Assembly: GCA_023897205.1 (NCBI GenBank)
Contig: JAHWDD010000008.1
Location: 868,001-932,000, forward strand
DNA length: 64,000 bases
Source: Exophiala sp. HKRS030
Lineage: Eukaryota > Ascomycota > Eurotiomycetes > Chaetothyriales > Herpotrichiellaceae
Direction of reading: 5' to 3'
Below, one piece after another: positions 22,961 through 33,287 of this stretch. A program made the position numbers and the translations under genes. Numbering within the stretch: position 1 is the first letter of the stretch; the number at the start of each line of letters is the position of its first letter. The notes below the pieces were generated by a model that worked only from the letters and a program-made list of their open reading frames with translations, made no database searches and was not told where the DNA came from.

Positions 22961-23751
22961 TGCAGCTGATACTTCCCTGTCTACTGCTGTTGTACTTCGT
23001 GATATGGTTTAATAATTGTAACCTGAGATTTGTGACATATTCAAGTAAAATGGGGACTATTGCTTGACCGTAAAAGTAGAAGAAGAAGAAGAAGAAGAAG
23101 AAGAAGAAGAAGAAGAGAACTTGTTGGCCGTAGAAGGGAGTGTAGAGCCTGTCTTAAAGAGAGTCTTAGTTACTGATGAGAGGATTACTACTAGTCATGG
23201 CTGAGAGACGACAGAAGGAGAGTACCTTGGCCGCTGGTATGAGTTGGTGCCGCGGAGGTGGCATCAAGCTAACTACTTTCTTTGTGGCCAAAGCATCCAA
23301 AATGGCTCCTCTCGCGGACATCAGTCATCCCAAAGCCGGTGACGCGGAATGCACAAAGAAAAGAAAGAGTGTCGTCGATAGGAAAATCTTCGGCCTTTGC
23401 CCTCATCCCCACGGTACAATTTTGCGTCCATGTTCGCTTCTCCTGGTCATGAAAAGGAATGTGTCTCTTTCTCTGAAGCCAAACTCAATGTCGAGTGCGC
23501 CGTGAAAGTCCCCATCCGTCATCACCTTTGTTGTAAACCAGTTCCATCAATCGAGTAGTCATAAGTCTTGATGTATGCTTCCCCCGTGTTCTCGGTAATA
23601 TAGTTCCTCTTGACTACGTTTTGCTCCTCCGTCGTCGACGTCCTAACAGCTTCATTGATCATGTCAGATGGGACGGCCAGTGGTTCAATGACACCGTCGT
23701 TGGTTTCGGACTCCTGTTCCTCCTTTCGTTCGTGGCCGTCGTCCCGTGGCC
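22961..23751. other. Intergenic with (GAA)n microsatellite
   Basis: A GAA tract of about 13 units lies at 23076-23114. Sequence after it (TTGGCCGTAGAAGGGAGTG, TACTGATGAGAGGATTACTA) resembles short blocks in the 30.0-30.6 kb AT-rich stretch. The frame 23176-23505 lacks domain evidence. The 23.5-23.75 kb part is the 3' flank of the BCS1-like gene. Confidence 0.45.
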
Positions 23752-25383
23752 TCAGGTGCTTTTTTCCTTTTTTTGCGCGTGATCATCATTCGTGGCAGGT
23801 GGGTTCTTCTCCAGCCAGTCGTGAATGTCGTGGACGGCCCTCTCCGGTTCATACCTGTGTGACAAGAGAAATCCCTGGATCGAAGCGAGGTTGTAAGCCT
23901 TGGCCGGAACCTGCTGGGCGAATCGATCCGCCAAGGACCGAAGTTCCGAGTCGACCGTCGTATGAGGCTCTCGTGGCGACAAGGTTGAAGCTTCGTTCGA
24001 TCGGTGTGGCTGCTCGACCGAATCAGAGGTCTTGGGATCGACGGCTGGAAAGATGTCACTGAGCTTCTTGGGACGAGGAGCAGAAGCGTCCGTTTCCGAG
24101 CTATACATGCGGATGAACAGGTCTTTGATCTGTTGCTTGGCGGCCAGTCCGAACTCAACCGACACATCCACCCTGCCCGGACGAATGAGCGCAGGAGGGA
24201 GCCTGTCCAGGTGGTTGGTCGTTAGGATGAAGACACAACCTTCCGGAGACGCCACTCCGTCGATTGCATTGAGGAGGCAAGAAAAGCTGATGGGTTGTCT
24301 CGGTCGCACCGTGCTGCCCGTCTCCGGTGGCGCTGGTTGAGGGTTCGATTCAGTCAGACCGGCGGAATCAATGTCCTCCAGGAGGACCATGGACCGATAA
24401 GGGAGATGCGATATCAAGACCATCAGTCGTTCTTCGGTCAGATCAGGATCGCTCAGAGATAGACAATAGATGCCCACGCCGAATAACCCTGCCAGGGAGA
24501 ATGCGAAGCTCGTCTTGCCACAACCTGGAGGACCCTGAAACAAGTATCCTCGACGATAGATAATGCCCCGTTTTGAGTACCACTGATTGGTGGAAGGGAG
24601 CATGAAGCCATTCATGTCGTCTACGATGCTTTCCTTTAGGCCGTGATCGAGCTCAACCGTTGAAATGGGTCGTGACGGCCGTGTAGCAATGTACCGCCAC
24701 CTGCAAGCGCTCGGATCATCCTGCACAGGCCGATAGATCAGTGTGCGTGATAGGTACGTTGACAGGTCTTCCTCGCGAATCTCCTCCATCAGAGATTTCA
24801 GTGGGTTCATGGATGGCCAAAAGACAGTGACCATCAGTTCTCTCAGTATTTGCGGAGACTTGAAGCCCTGGCAAGGAGTTTCAATTAGATCGATGCGATA
24901 GAGATACCCTTTGTGGTGGAAGATTCCTGAGGAATTTGGCAGGTATCGAAACGGTGCCTTACTGAGCCATTCTTGGTAATTGAAGATGCTGTCACTTTGG
25001 GTGGTGTCGGCCTCGACCAATTCTATGGACTGCGTTCCACTTGACAACGAAGCCGTTCGAGTATGCTGTGCCCATTGTTGTTTTTGAAGCCAGTCCACGA
25101 TCGCTTCATACATGGGATCGCCTTCGTCAATAACAACTCTTGAGCAGATCAGACTGGCCAATGCCTCCAAAAAAGGCAGGACAGCCTTTTGAACGCCAAA
25201 CTGTATTCCTGCCACCAGCGCAAAGCCAAAAATAACGATGGAGATGTTGACACCAATGACCTTGGCAACATGTTCGAGGATCGAGTAGCCAGGAATTATG
25301 GCATTGAGAACGGACGGCGGCAGCTGTTGGAAGGCCCCTGTCATCGACCCGGTCAGGTGGGTTCTGGTGGCATTCGAAGACAT
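23752..25383 (-). CDS. BCS1-type AAA ATPase
   Basis: Intact single exon, 543 aa, ATG 25383. Order: a hydrophobic, probably membrane-spanning segment at about residues 41-62 (VIGVNISIVIFGFALVAG), a BCS1-N-like region (residues 65-250 with WRYIATRPSRPISTV), then the AAA core. Walker A is GPPGCGKTS (about 284-292), Walker B VLLEDID (333-339), sensor-1 TTN (388-390) and the Arg-finger motif LIRPGRVD (399-406). The C-terminal part holds a Ser/Pro-rich insert and a helical lid ending RAVHDIHDWLEKNP. Mitochondrial BCS1 inserts the Rieske protein into complex III; filamentous fungi also carry many divergent paralogues of unknown role, and this accessory location suggests one of those. An N-terminal membrane anchor and ATP hydrolysis are expected. 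The third-position G/C level is high and the frame is undamaged. Confidence 0.9.
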   Translation of the reverse strand: MSSNATRTHLTGSMTGAFQQLPPSVLNAIIPGYSILEHVAKVIGVNISIVIFGFALVAGIQFGVQKAVLPFLEALASLICSRVVIDEGDPMYEAIVDWLQKQQWAQHTRTASLSSGTQSIELVEADTTQSDSIFNYQEWLSKAPFRYLPNSSGIFHHKGYLYRIDLIETPCQGFKSPQILRELMVTVFWPSMNPLKSLMEEIREEDLSTYLSRTLIYRPVQDDPSACRWRYIATRPSRPISTVELDHGLKESIVDDMNGFMLPSTNQWYSKRGIIYRRGYLFQGPPGCGKTSFAFSLAGLFGVGIYCLSLSDPDLTEERLMVLISHLPYRSMVLLEDIDSAGLTESNPQPAPPETGSTVRPRQPISFSCLLNAIDGVASPEGCVFILTTNHLDRLPPALIRPGRVDVSVEFGLAAKQQIKDLFIRMYSSETDASAPRPKKLSDIFPAVDPKTSDSVEQPHRSNEASTLSPREPHTTVDSELRSLADRFAQQVPAKAYNLASIQGFLLSHRYEPERAVHDIHDWLEKNPPATNDDHAQKKEKST

Positions 25384-26234
25384 CGTGGGAGAATCAGATG
25401 AAGAATTTGTAACACTGTTGTTCGGATAGTCTGTGAGTGGAGGAGTGAGGGCGATCAGGGGGCGGACGCGTCTTATATTGTAGCCTCTTCGGTGAGCTCA
25501 CGGCGAGGCACACACTCATGTGGAGCAATTTCGGGCATCGAACCTCTACTATCATCAGTGCGCCTGACTGCAGTGAGTTCTTACTCTTGGTACGTGGGCC
25601 TGTCATAAGCCCGGGAGGTTTTGTGACTCACCTTTCAGCCTCATTTTGATGTTGAAATTTCAATCTTGACTGGAGGACCTTGCTGGTGACATCTACACCG
25701 GTCACATCGGCCAGGGTTCTTGACTTGAGAAACCAGCCTCACTGTTGGGCCGGATCAACGGACCCGCAGTCAGAAGGGCCAGACCGCTTTTTTGACATGG
25801 GATGGGAGCTAGGCAATCCACTAAATGCAGTATCTCGCAAGAAACTAACATGAGGGTGCATCCGATGAGCTCGACTGCATTGCCCGTTGTGTCTGATTGA
25901 TGCCCATATTGCCGCGATTAGCCGTGTCAATGGTAATTGCGAAGCAAGAAATCGTGGGTTCGTCGACGCCTTCTGGAATATAAACAGCTGACGTTCTTAA
26001 TAGGTTGATTTTGCTGGATAGTTAGCTAGTACTTCGAGACGATACTTACAGAGAAGGACCGCCAACAATCGAGAAGATCTAGGGAGAATCGTCAAATTGA
26101 GGGTGTTTCGCTACCGTGTCATTTGAAGCCCGTCATTCAAGCCAGGTGATACTAGGAATGACAATCATTAATCTAAAATGAGGCATGTAAATAACCGAAT
26201 CTCTTACTCCTTTTTCACTCCCTTTCGTCTCATC
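25384..26234. other. Intergenic; no recognisable gene
   Basis: Contains the 5' flank of the BCS1-like gene (25384-25500) and otherwise only short frames without domains. Sequence near 26150-26230 is probably the 5' flank of the kinase remnant that follows. Confidence 0.45.
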
Positions 26235-26749
26235 ATGTGCTACCCATGCATACCGAAGAAGGCACACGTGAACAATCGCAGCCTTCCGTCAACTGCTACT
26301 CTAGAGAGATGGGATTGTATCAACGTGTACGCCCTCGATGAGCGACGAGTGGTGAAGAGATGCGAGGGCGACAATGACACCGAGATTCGTGCGGAGTGGG
26401 AAGTTTCTGACCTCCTGGGCCGCCACCACGACATTGCGGAATTTCTGGGCGCCCTGGACGACGGTTCCATCGTCCTCGAGCGCGGACAGGTACTTCGAGA
26501 TCGACTCTCCGAGCAGACGAGCGCCTGTACGCGAGCGGCCAATTTCCGGACGTGGAGGATCTGCCCATGGGATCCTTGATGCTGGACTGTTGGCGTGGGA
26601 AGTTCAAGTCCATGCGTGATGTTGTCGAGGGGATTGAAATGCTCAGGCAGTCCACCACCAGGCCACGGCATGTCATGAGCCGGTGGAGAATCATGACCGT
26701 GCAATGCCGTCCGAAGCGGCGGCTAGGAGCCAACAAAGATGGGCCCTGA
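26235..26749 (+). pseudogene. Kinase-like remnant with internal deletion
   Basis: From ATG 26235 the frame encodes an N-lobe-like stretch (VVKRCEGDNDTEIRAEWEVS, then GSIVLERGQVLRDRL). Immediately after, at about 26505, homology jumps to another frame: LRADERLYASGQFPDVEDLP, then GSLMLDCWRGKFKSMRDVVE, ending at 26749. Those are the N-lobe and the extreme C-terminal helices of a common fungal kinase-like family. The 120 or so residues between them, including catalytic loop and DFG, are missing, and the junction shifts the frame. No function is expected. It shows loss by deletion rather than by point mutation. Confidence 0.65.
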
Positions 26750-27093
26750 GCGAGAGTCACAAGCAGAAGGTCCGTCGAGGGCGTGGGAGAAACCAGTTGA
26801 TTCTGGAGTACATGGTACACGATCTTCCACGGGTCTAGGCGTCGTAGAGTCATCAGTGATATATACTTGTAGTTCGGTGAAGAAGACCCCTTGGCCTGAA
26901 GCCTGGTTGCATTGCAATGCACAGATCTCGAGCATACCCCCCTACGGTGGTCGATGGTGCCTGTGGCGAGCCTGTCTCATATCCCACGACATGTTCGCAG
27001 AGTCGACTGGATCCGTTCTCGACCTTTGTTTCCATCCTCTTACTCCGATTTCAAACCTCACAGACTTAGGATGCTGATTTTTCAAAGTGATCT
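26750..27093. other. Intergenic; no recognisable gene
   Basis: Short frames on both strands overlap one another. I see no repeat or domain. It is the shared 3' flank of the kinase remnant and the gene at 27094-27555, which converge. Confidence 0.45.
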
Positions 27094-27555
27094 CTATCCT
27101 GCGAAGGAGAAGAGGAAAGGAGGGTGTTTTATTGATTCTTTGTGTAGATACAAGCAGTAATCGCTCGCATCATGAAAATCAAGCCGCTTTTCTCGGTTGC
27201 GCAGAGGGATTGGCGATCGGTAAAATAAAAAAGACATTCTCGACGAGGCCATGACACCCCTTGACCGTCTTGCTTTGCTTGAATTGGCCGCCTGGCTCAT
27301 GATCTGCCTCTCCAGAGGGGACAACTTATCAATCGCCTCCTGAGCCGCAAGAAGTTCCTTCAGTTTCCGCTTGTTTTTCTCCGTCTGATCCGCCGACGGC
27401 ACAGTATCTTTTGCAAGGGCGATCATGATGGTCCCGCTGTCCGGTCGGTCTCCCCACGTCGGAACATTCTCCAGCGACCTGCGATTGTGCTGGTAGTAGC
27501 TGAGGATGGAAGCAAAGCTCTCACGAGCTTTTCCGTCTTTTCCGTTGTCGCTCAT
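27094..27555 (-). CDS. Small hypothetical protein
   Basis: The frame is open from 27828, but its first ATG is at 27555 (MSDNGKDGKARESF), giving 153 aa. The middle is charged and helical (SADQTEKNKRKLKELLAAQEA in part, then DKLSPLERQIMSQAAN), which could form a short coiled coil. The C-terminus (SPIPLRNREKRLDFHDASDY) is unassigned. There is no signal peptide, membrane segment or known motif. Residues upstream of the ATG may belong to a lost 5' exon. I am unsure that this is expressed. Confidence 0.35.
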   Translation of the reverse strand: MSDNGKDGKARESFASILSYYQHNRRSLENVPTWGDRPDSGTIMIALAKDTVPSADQTEKNKRKLKELLAAQEAIDKLSPLERQIMSQAANSSKARRSRGVMASSRMSFLFYRSPIPLRNREKRLDFHDASDYCLYLHKESIKHPPFLFSFAG

Positions 27556-28096
27556 GATGCAGTCACTAGTTCGAAAAGTCAACAGCTTGATAAAACAGAA
27601 GGGAATCGGTCCCCGATAATACCTCCTGCAAAGCCATCTGTTGATCACGTCCGGGAATTTGGGTGGAGAAATTGATGTCTTCGTCAGGAACTTGTTGTAA
27701 TGGAGGGTCTGAGCGTCAGGAGCCCCCTTTAAAGGATACTTGAGGAGAACGCAGGCAAATGTAACGAGGCGGCTGCAAACGTACCGCCTATGTCGTATTG
27801 TCTCGAGCAGGAAATCATCACATGCCAAAAGGCTTGTGGTACCCCGCTAAACCGAGCAATCGTGGGAGCGTAGCCCTCCCAAACCGGGTCGCCACCTCGA
27901 GTCCCTGATCTTGGCCGTGCGAAAGGACAATTGTTCTTGCTGAGCCTCTACGATACCCTACTGTATGCTGATTGGGGCCTTTTCTCGATCTCGAAACGTC
28001 TCATCCATTCGGCTTTTGTTACCAGGAACTATGGTGAACTTGACCTAAAAATCAAAAAGCGAAGGCTTCTTTCTATGAATCACACAGGAAGAGGCG
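27556..28096. other. Intergenic; no recognisable gene
   Basis: Holds the open but ATG-less extension of the 27.1 kb frame and the 3' flank of the APH gene that ends at 28097. Nothing else is recognised. Confidence 0.4.
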
Positions 28097-29464
28097 TCAG
28101 AGGTCCACCAAATCGTCCACGCTGTAGTACGTCTCTAGAGGTCCAACCGTAACGTGTTCCATCTTGGCAAGAACAAACTCATAGAGACTGAGTCTCTCTT
28201 CCTCGCTCAACAGTCCAAGTCGGTCTTCGACCGAGGTAAAAGGTCCGTGATACATCTCGTCGATAAAAGTCCAGTAGATTTCGTCGAACATGGAGCTATA
28301 TCTCGCAGCAAGACAGACCCAGAATAGCCCAGTGTCGAGCGACCGCTCCATCCGGGCAGACACGCGTTGTGAATCTGCCGGTGCGCCATTTCCTTCCTCG
28401 GCCATCTGATCTTCGCATTCACGCAGAGCCTCGAGAAAGAGACGAAGTCGTGGCACGAACCGCCTCACGAACTCGTGGAGATCAGACTCCCAGTCCTCTG
28501 GGCTCTGGAGCAATAGCCACCAGGGCGCCACGTACGCAAACTCGGCGGGAGCCACGTAAGTGAATTCCCAATCGACGACGCCCGTGACGTGAAGATCTTG
28601 TAGGTCGACAAGAACGTTGGAGGGTCGGAAGTCGTCGCAATACAAACGGAAGGGGCCGTGGGAGTGCTCCGTCGAGACGTTGCGGGCAATTTTCCGAAAC
28701 AAGCACCGGGCCACATATTTCTTTCGGCAGTCGTCTTGATCGGTGGTTGCATTATTACGCTGGTGCCGGAGCTGAGAAAGCTGCTGATCGGCAAGTAGTG
28801 TAAAGTAAACGTTCGCAGAGTCGCAAGGTTGTGTAGGAAAAACTCGAGGTGGGAGGTTTGCTGAAGCGGCCAGTTCGTTCATATTGTACGTCAACGGTCT
28901 TTTGGTGACCGTGAAGCTCTCTCCGTCATGCTCGAGTCCTCCAATCCGATGAAACTCTGATTTCGACAGGCCAAGGTGTAGCTCGGCCATTGCCCGATAC
29001 GCCTTTTTCAGCGCTCGATCACTCATCCTCGGATTCAGGGCCGGCCGATCGGTTTGAAAAGGGTCCTGAAGCAAAGTGGCTAATGATTCTCCCTCGACAA
29101 AGGACATGACGACGTAGGGCCCTGCCCAACATGTCCCAGCTCCCAGAACATCAGGGACTGGGATGGAAGTGTATTGACTCAAGTATCTCATGATGGCAAC
29201 CTCGTCGTTAACTTTCTCTCTGCGGTGGATGGTCCTCCCCAGAGCGGCGAACCGAACGACAGCGTGGAATCCGTCGTCGTACTTGACCCTATAGCAGATA
29301 TTGAAAGAACCATTTTTCCAACGACACGCTGCTATTGGTCTTCCGGCGCGGTGTGTTGCCGCGAGATGCATGGCGAGATGCTCCGGAGACTTTCCCAGAA
29401 GGGACTGCACCCAAATCGTGAAGTTCTTCTCCTGCCTTTCTTCGGCCACATGATCAAACAACAT
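28097..29464 (-). CDS. APH-family phosphotransferase (aminoglycoside/choline kinase-like)
   Basis: Intact single exon, 455 aa, ATG 29464. The N-lobe has WKNGSFNICYRV and VVRFAALGRTIHRREKVNDE, with the expected conserved Glu. The hinge region is YVVMSFVEGESL. The catalytic Brenner motif is YCDDFRPSNVLVD (about 275-287), where the usual His is Cys but the catalytic Asp and Asn remain, and the metal-binding motif is VVDWEF (about 297-301). This H-to-C form is usual for one fungal APH subfamily. Small-molecule or protein kinase activity with ATP is expected; the substrate is unknown. A short local duplication is visible in TYVAPAEFAYVAPWW. The gene is undamaged although repeats lie on either side. 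Confidence 0.85.
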   Translation of the reverse strand: MLFDHVAEERQEKNFTIWVQSLLGKSPEHLAMHLAATHRAGRPIAACRWKNGSFNICYRVKYDDGFHAVVRFAALGRTIHRREKVNDEVAIMRYLSQYTSIPVPDVLGAGTCWAGPYVVMSFVEGESLATLLQDPFQTDRPALNPRMSDRALKKAYRAMAELHLGLSKSEFHRIGGLEHDGESFTVTKRPLTYNMNELAASANLPPRVFPTQPCDSANVYFTLLADQQLSQLRHQRNNATTDQDDCRKKYVARCLFRKIARNVSTEHSHGPFRLYCDDFRPSNVLVDLQDLHVTGVVDWEFTYVAPAEFAYVAPWWLLLQSPEDWESDLHEFVRRFVPRLRLFLEALRECEDQMAEEGNGAPADSQRVSARMERSLDTGLFWVCLAARYSSMFDEIYWTFIDEMYHGPFTSVEDRLGLLSEEERLSLYEFVLAKMEHVTVGPLETYYSVDDLVDL

Positions 29465-30854
29465 GACTTGGGCGAATCGCAGGTATGGTGGCAGCTAAAG
29501 TGGACGTCAAATAAGAATGCGCAAGACTTTCAAGAAATGAAGATGCGAAAGGGGTTGCGGCCGCATGGAGTTGGGAGATTGAAAGTCACGTAATGTTCTT
29601 GACATTCCAATATCCGGGCTGATGAGAGTCACGTGCATTGTACTTGAAATACCTCAGGATCCTGACATCGACTAACACTAATTTGAGGTGAGTTGTACGG
29701 AGTGAGTAGTCAGCCAGTTAACCCCCAGCAGCACAAGTAATCAGTAATCCTCTGCAACCAGCAGTCACTCTACCGTTGCAGCGAAAGTATTCTCTCTCTG
29801 GTGTAGGGTCAGACGAATCAACCCTCGAATTACGACTTTAACTTATTAAAATTCTCTTGACAGAGTAATCTTGCCAATGCGCCAGTCGCCGTTGACATGC
29901 CAAATATTTCATCCAACTTTTTGATATGATATTAGGTGGCGTTTAAATCAGGGACATTTCTCGAGGAAGCCGTTCTTGATTGAGGCCTGACTCTGCTCTT
30001 CCACACGAAGCCACTCTGTTTCCTCACAATTTGCGTGCCGAATGTAACAAGGTTAACTCTTTAAAAGGTATTTTGAATGTTATGTGGTGCGCAATAATTA
30101 AGATCAGTAGATAACAGTAAACTAATGACCATAGAGAACTACTTCTACCTTGCTGCGGGCATTGTGCAAAGGTTGACTAATTAATTGTGGAGTGTGCTTT
30201 ACTCAGCATATTCGAAGTAGTCAACTCTGAATTACTATGAAGAACTTCGCAGAAGTAGAATTGACCATGACTAAGTGGATAGAAGGAGGGAGATAGAAGA
30301 TAATTACTCCCTAATGGCCGCAAAAGTACAATGGACTGGTGGCCGCAGAGAACTACTTAATCATCGTAGAGGACTTACTGTTCCACTGGTGAAGGGATCA
30401 CTAGACCAGTGGCCACAACAGTAGAACCAGCGACTAAGGAGAACTGCTGTTATTGATGACTACTGATAAGAGGATTGATCGTCAAGATAGGTGAAGAGAT
30501 GACTTTTGATTGCAATGACTGAAACTAATTACTACTACTAACTTCTACTAGACAGTCAATTTCAAACTGTCTAGAGAATCGTACTGGCCGCAGAAGAACA
30601 ACCACTGATACAAACATAAATTCTCCATTTAGTTGCCGACACAGCAAAGTCCAAAAAGGGTGGATTGGAAGCAGTTTATGCATATTCATACATCAATCCC
30701 ACCAAGGACTCTCGAGAATTCGATCCATGGTTGCTCTCTTTTTCAGATCGAGATTCATCCTCCTCAATATCATTCTTTTCGTTGTCGTGCTAACCACCGA
30801 GGTTTCCGCGGATTCTTCCATCATAGACGTGAAACCAGGCGCCGGCTCGAACAT
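29465..30854. other. AT-rich gene-free stretch with decayed repeat motifs
   Basis: Largest gene-poor stretch of the first half. Short words such as GGCCGCAGA, GAACTACTT and GACTACTGATAAGAGGATT recur loosely between 30.1 and 30.6 kb and resemble a block at 23.13-23.20 kb, as expected of an old LTR. I could not define ends or target duplication. No coding frame longer than about 86 codons lies wholly here. Confidence 0.45.
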
Positions 30855-31241
30855 CTACTCGACTTTCGTGTCGTCCAGGCCCTCGGTGGGTGATGAGTCG
30901 TTGCGAGTTGGGTCAACATGGTCTGGTTCGTCCAATGGTCCGAATCCCTCACTATTCATCTTATTCAACTTCTTCATCAGGTCATCGAGCTCACTCTGCT
31001 GCTGTCTCCACTCAATATCGTCCTCGGAGAGCGCGAGGAGCATCTTCACAATGTCTTCGCCCTTTTGGTTGACAGATTCACACAAACGTTTGCACTCCGC
31101 GATCGCTCGAGTAACGTTCTTCGAGGTCAACGGTGCATCACATTCCTTTACGCCCTTTCTGGTACAATAGAAGCATCTCGGATGGTCATCCAACTTGAAA
31201 CACATGGAGTTGGAGTTCTTGCAAGGTGTGCATCGATCCAT
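30855..31241 (-). CDS. Small cysteine-cluster, coiled-coil protein
   Basis: From ATG 31241, 128 aa. The N-terminus carries six cysteines spaced CTPCKNSNSMC...CFYCTRKGVKEC (C-x2-C-x6-C-x8-C-x2-C-x7-C), a probable zinc-binding cluster like those of many fungal nuclear proteins. Then come a long predicted helix (AIAECKRLCESVNQK, SEDDIEWRQQQSELDDLMKK) and an acidic tail (PLDEPDHVDPTRN). The layout suggests a small DNA- or protein-binding factor. Upstream the frame is open to 31397 without ATG, and three tandem units with splice-donor-like sites sit there, so the leader may be spliced. Function unknown. Confidence 0.55.
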   Translation of the reverse strand: MDRCTPCKNSNSMCFKLDDHPRCFYCTRKGVKECDAPLTSKNVTRAIAECKRLCESVNQKGEDIVKMLLALSEDDIEWRQQQSELDDLMKKLNKMNSEGFGPLDEPDHVDPTRNDSSPTEGLDDTKVE

Positions 31242-31304
31242 GGCAACTTTCTGGCGACCGAGGGCTTCGATTCGAGAGACAGGGGAACGGCGACGAAGAG
31301 TGAA

Positions 31305-31650
31305 AGAGGGATTGGCTTTTGAAACACAGGACCAAGGTATAGTCAGCCACGAAGGAAAGAGAAAAAAACAACCAGAAGACAGCCTGGAGAGAATCACTCA
31401 CCAGCGAAGCAGCGACGAGAAACGGAAGGGCGATTAGCTTTGAAAACTCGAAACTGAGAGATGGTCAGTCACGAGAGAAGACAAGAAACGATCAGAAGAT
31501 GTCCCAGAGAGAGAATCACTTACCAGCGAAACTGCGGTGAGAAGTGAAAGAGCGATTAGCTTTGCAAACGTGAAACTAAGACATGATCAGTCACGAGAAA
31601 AGACAATGAACAGTCAAAAGAAGGCCCAGAGAGGATCACTCACCTTGTGT
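31305..31650 (-). repeat. Three tandem ~120-bp units with splice-donor-like sites
   Basis: Three units begin near 31305, 31425 and 31545. Each has GCGATTAGCTTTG (or GGATTGGCTTTTG), GTCAGYCACGA and, on the minus strand, a donor-like GTGAGTGATT or GTAAGTGATT just after TTCGCTG (31390-31410, 31512-31530, 31633-31645). The period is 120-122 bases. They lie directly upstream of the cysteine-cluster gene in its transcription direction, so they could be repeated leader introns. The units are about 75-80 percent alike by eye. Confidence 0.6.
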
Positions 31651-32521
31651 AAAGTTGCAGACAACGAACAAGTCTAGAAGATGGAAAGAGTTGCAAACTG
31701 AACTGAACAGCAGGCGGTTTAAATACGTCACGACAGCCTACAAACCTACAAGCCTAATTAGAGCGGCAAGAACCCCGCAGACTACATCTCTGAAGCTACG
31801 ATCGGTGTTTTGTCACTTGGGTGTTCTCTGTCGCTTCCCCGCCATGCTTCTGGCTCGCTCCCTGAGACCAAAATCTGTCAGAATGTCCTCGACGATTGTT
31901 GGCCGCTCTGGCCGTGTATATGTGCGAGATCGGGTACTTCAAACGCATCCACGAAACCAGAGCGCCATGACTACTTCGCACGGTAAGGTCCCGATCGTTC
32001 GACTCAGGGATAGATGTGTTTGAAGTGACGGTCCACACGGAAGGGAGGTATTGCATAGGCGTTCACGATGAAACAGTGTCCCGCCATACGGGGCGAGTGG
32101 CCGATTGATTGAATACCAAAGCGAAAAGTCCAGGCTCCCCGCAGGTCAGCGCTTGGTTGTCGTCTCTCAAGGACCTAACCGGCGAGGCGCTGGCACTCGA
32201 ACCGATGGCAAGGCACCGATGGCCAATGAGACATCCTGCCAGTCTTGACCGCCAGGCGACGACTTTCATCCTCCATTGGATTCGGTCGTATCGCTGATCG
32301 CTCGTCTTCTGTTCCCAAATGACCATCATCCGTAAGTGGGACGCACGGCTTACTGTGGGATGTTCTGACGTGGGCATCATCTGTAGAGGTTGACTGCAAG
32401 CTCCTTCTGATGTTGTATAAAAGCACACGTTGCGTGAAGGCCGGACGCCCTGCCCAAATCCTTGGCGTATTCTTCCGACATGATAGGGGCGATCAGAAAT
32501 GAGCCTCAGAGCCTCCTCGTG
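31651..32521. other. Intergenic; no recognisable gene
   Basis: Frames on both strands (31655-32023 plus, 32063-32428 minus) have no domain and weak starts. It probably includes the promoter of the cysteine-cluster gene. Confidence 0.4.
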
Positions 32522-33287
32522 AGTTGTACCAATGACCGGGTAACGAGTGACACACTAGTGGGTGTCACTCTCGGGCACCTTTGGACTGCAGGGATGAATG
32601 ACAGAGATAATGGGTGACCCGACAATCACGCACGCCCAGGTGGAACGCTTCAGCTTTGATGTAACGCTTCAAGATTCAGCTGACAATGAGTCTGCGCCCG
32701 ATTACGAGGTGGCCCGGAGAATGACAGAGGCATTTGGTCCACAACGTCAAGAGGTCATATAGTCTGACTCCAAGCCCTCGGAGTCGACCATTCCAACGAC
32801 ATCTCAGCAGACATTCCAACGTACAAGAACTACAAGTGTATACCTTGAGACAATGCCAGAACCCAACCCCGAGCATCAATCCACCACATCCTCGACAGAT
32901 TCGGGCCATTCCGAATCAACTGACGCCGCCACTGAACAAAAAGAGGAGATGAGCAAAGGCCCTGAATTGCCGGCAATCCACGAGTACAGCATACGAGGCA
33001 TTCTAGCGGCAGTCCATGATGAGGTGGACGACGACATCAACGCAATATCTGAAATCCTGGGGAGGAGCGGAACAGTTCTGACCGACCAACCTTCCGAATC
33101 GAATCGCTTACCTCCTCAGGCTGAGCAGGGGGTCACCAGGGTCGAGGGCCAACGCGTGAGATTTTCCGCGGAGACGGCCACAGAAAAGGGGCACGTGAAC
33201 GAAGAAGAAGAAGAAGAAGAAGAAGAAGAAGATGAGGCAAGGCGGGCGGAAGAGGCAAAGAAAAAGTGATCGGCCGCGGCCAGTTGG
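32522..33287 (+). repeat. Tandem duplication, copy 1
   Basis: The block from TGTACCAATGACCGGG to the GTGATCGGCCGCGG just after the 33269 stop recurs at 33868-34412. Matching parts include CACTAGTGG, CAGGGAT, GATTACGAGGTG and the ATG context ACAATGCCAGAA. Copy 1 has the longer coding region. Confidence 0.75.
32853..33269 (+). CDS. Small acidic hypothetical protein (duplicated gene, copy 1)
   Basis: ATG 32853, 138 aa. The N-terminus is PEPNPEHQSTTSSTDSGHSE, a Ser/Thr-rich disordered segment. A middle part (SIRGILAAVHDEVDDDINAI, then SEILGRSG) may be helical. The C-terminus has about ten consecutive Glu from a GAA tract (33201-33232) and ends DEARRAEEAKKK. The paralogue at 34189-34395 keeps both ends but lacks the middle. 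There is no known domain. Preservation of the frame in both copies, despite many substitutions outside, hints that it is expressed, but the evidence is thin. Confidence 0.45.
   Translation: MPEPNPEHQSTTSSTDSGHSESTDAATEQKEEMSKGPELPAIHEYSIRGILAAVHDEVDDDINAISEILGRSGTVLTDQPSESNRLPPQAEQGVTRVEGQRVRFSAETATEKGHVNEEEEEEEEEEDEARRAEEAKKK

Noticed and set aside
23685..24167. Arg/Ser-rich minus-strand ORF within the BCS1-like gene
   Set aside because: Same strand, other frame of a gene with clear AAA motifs; a shadow.
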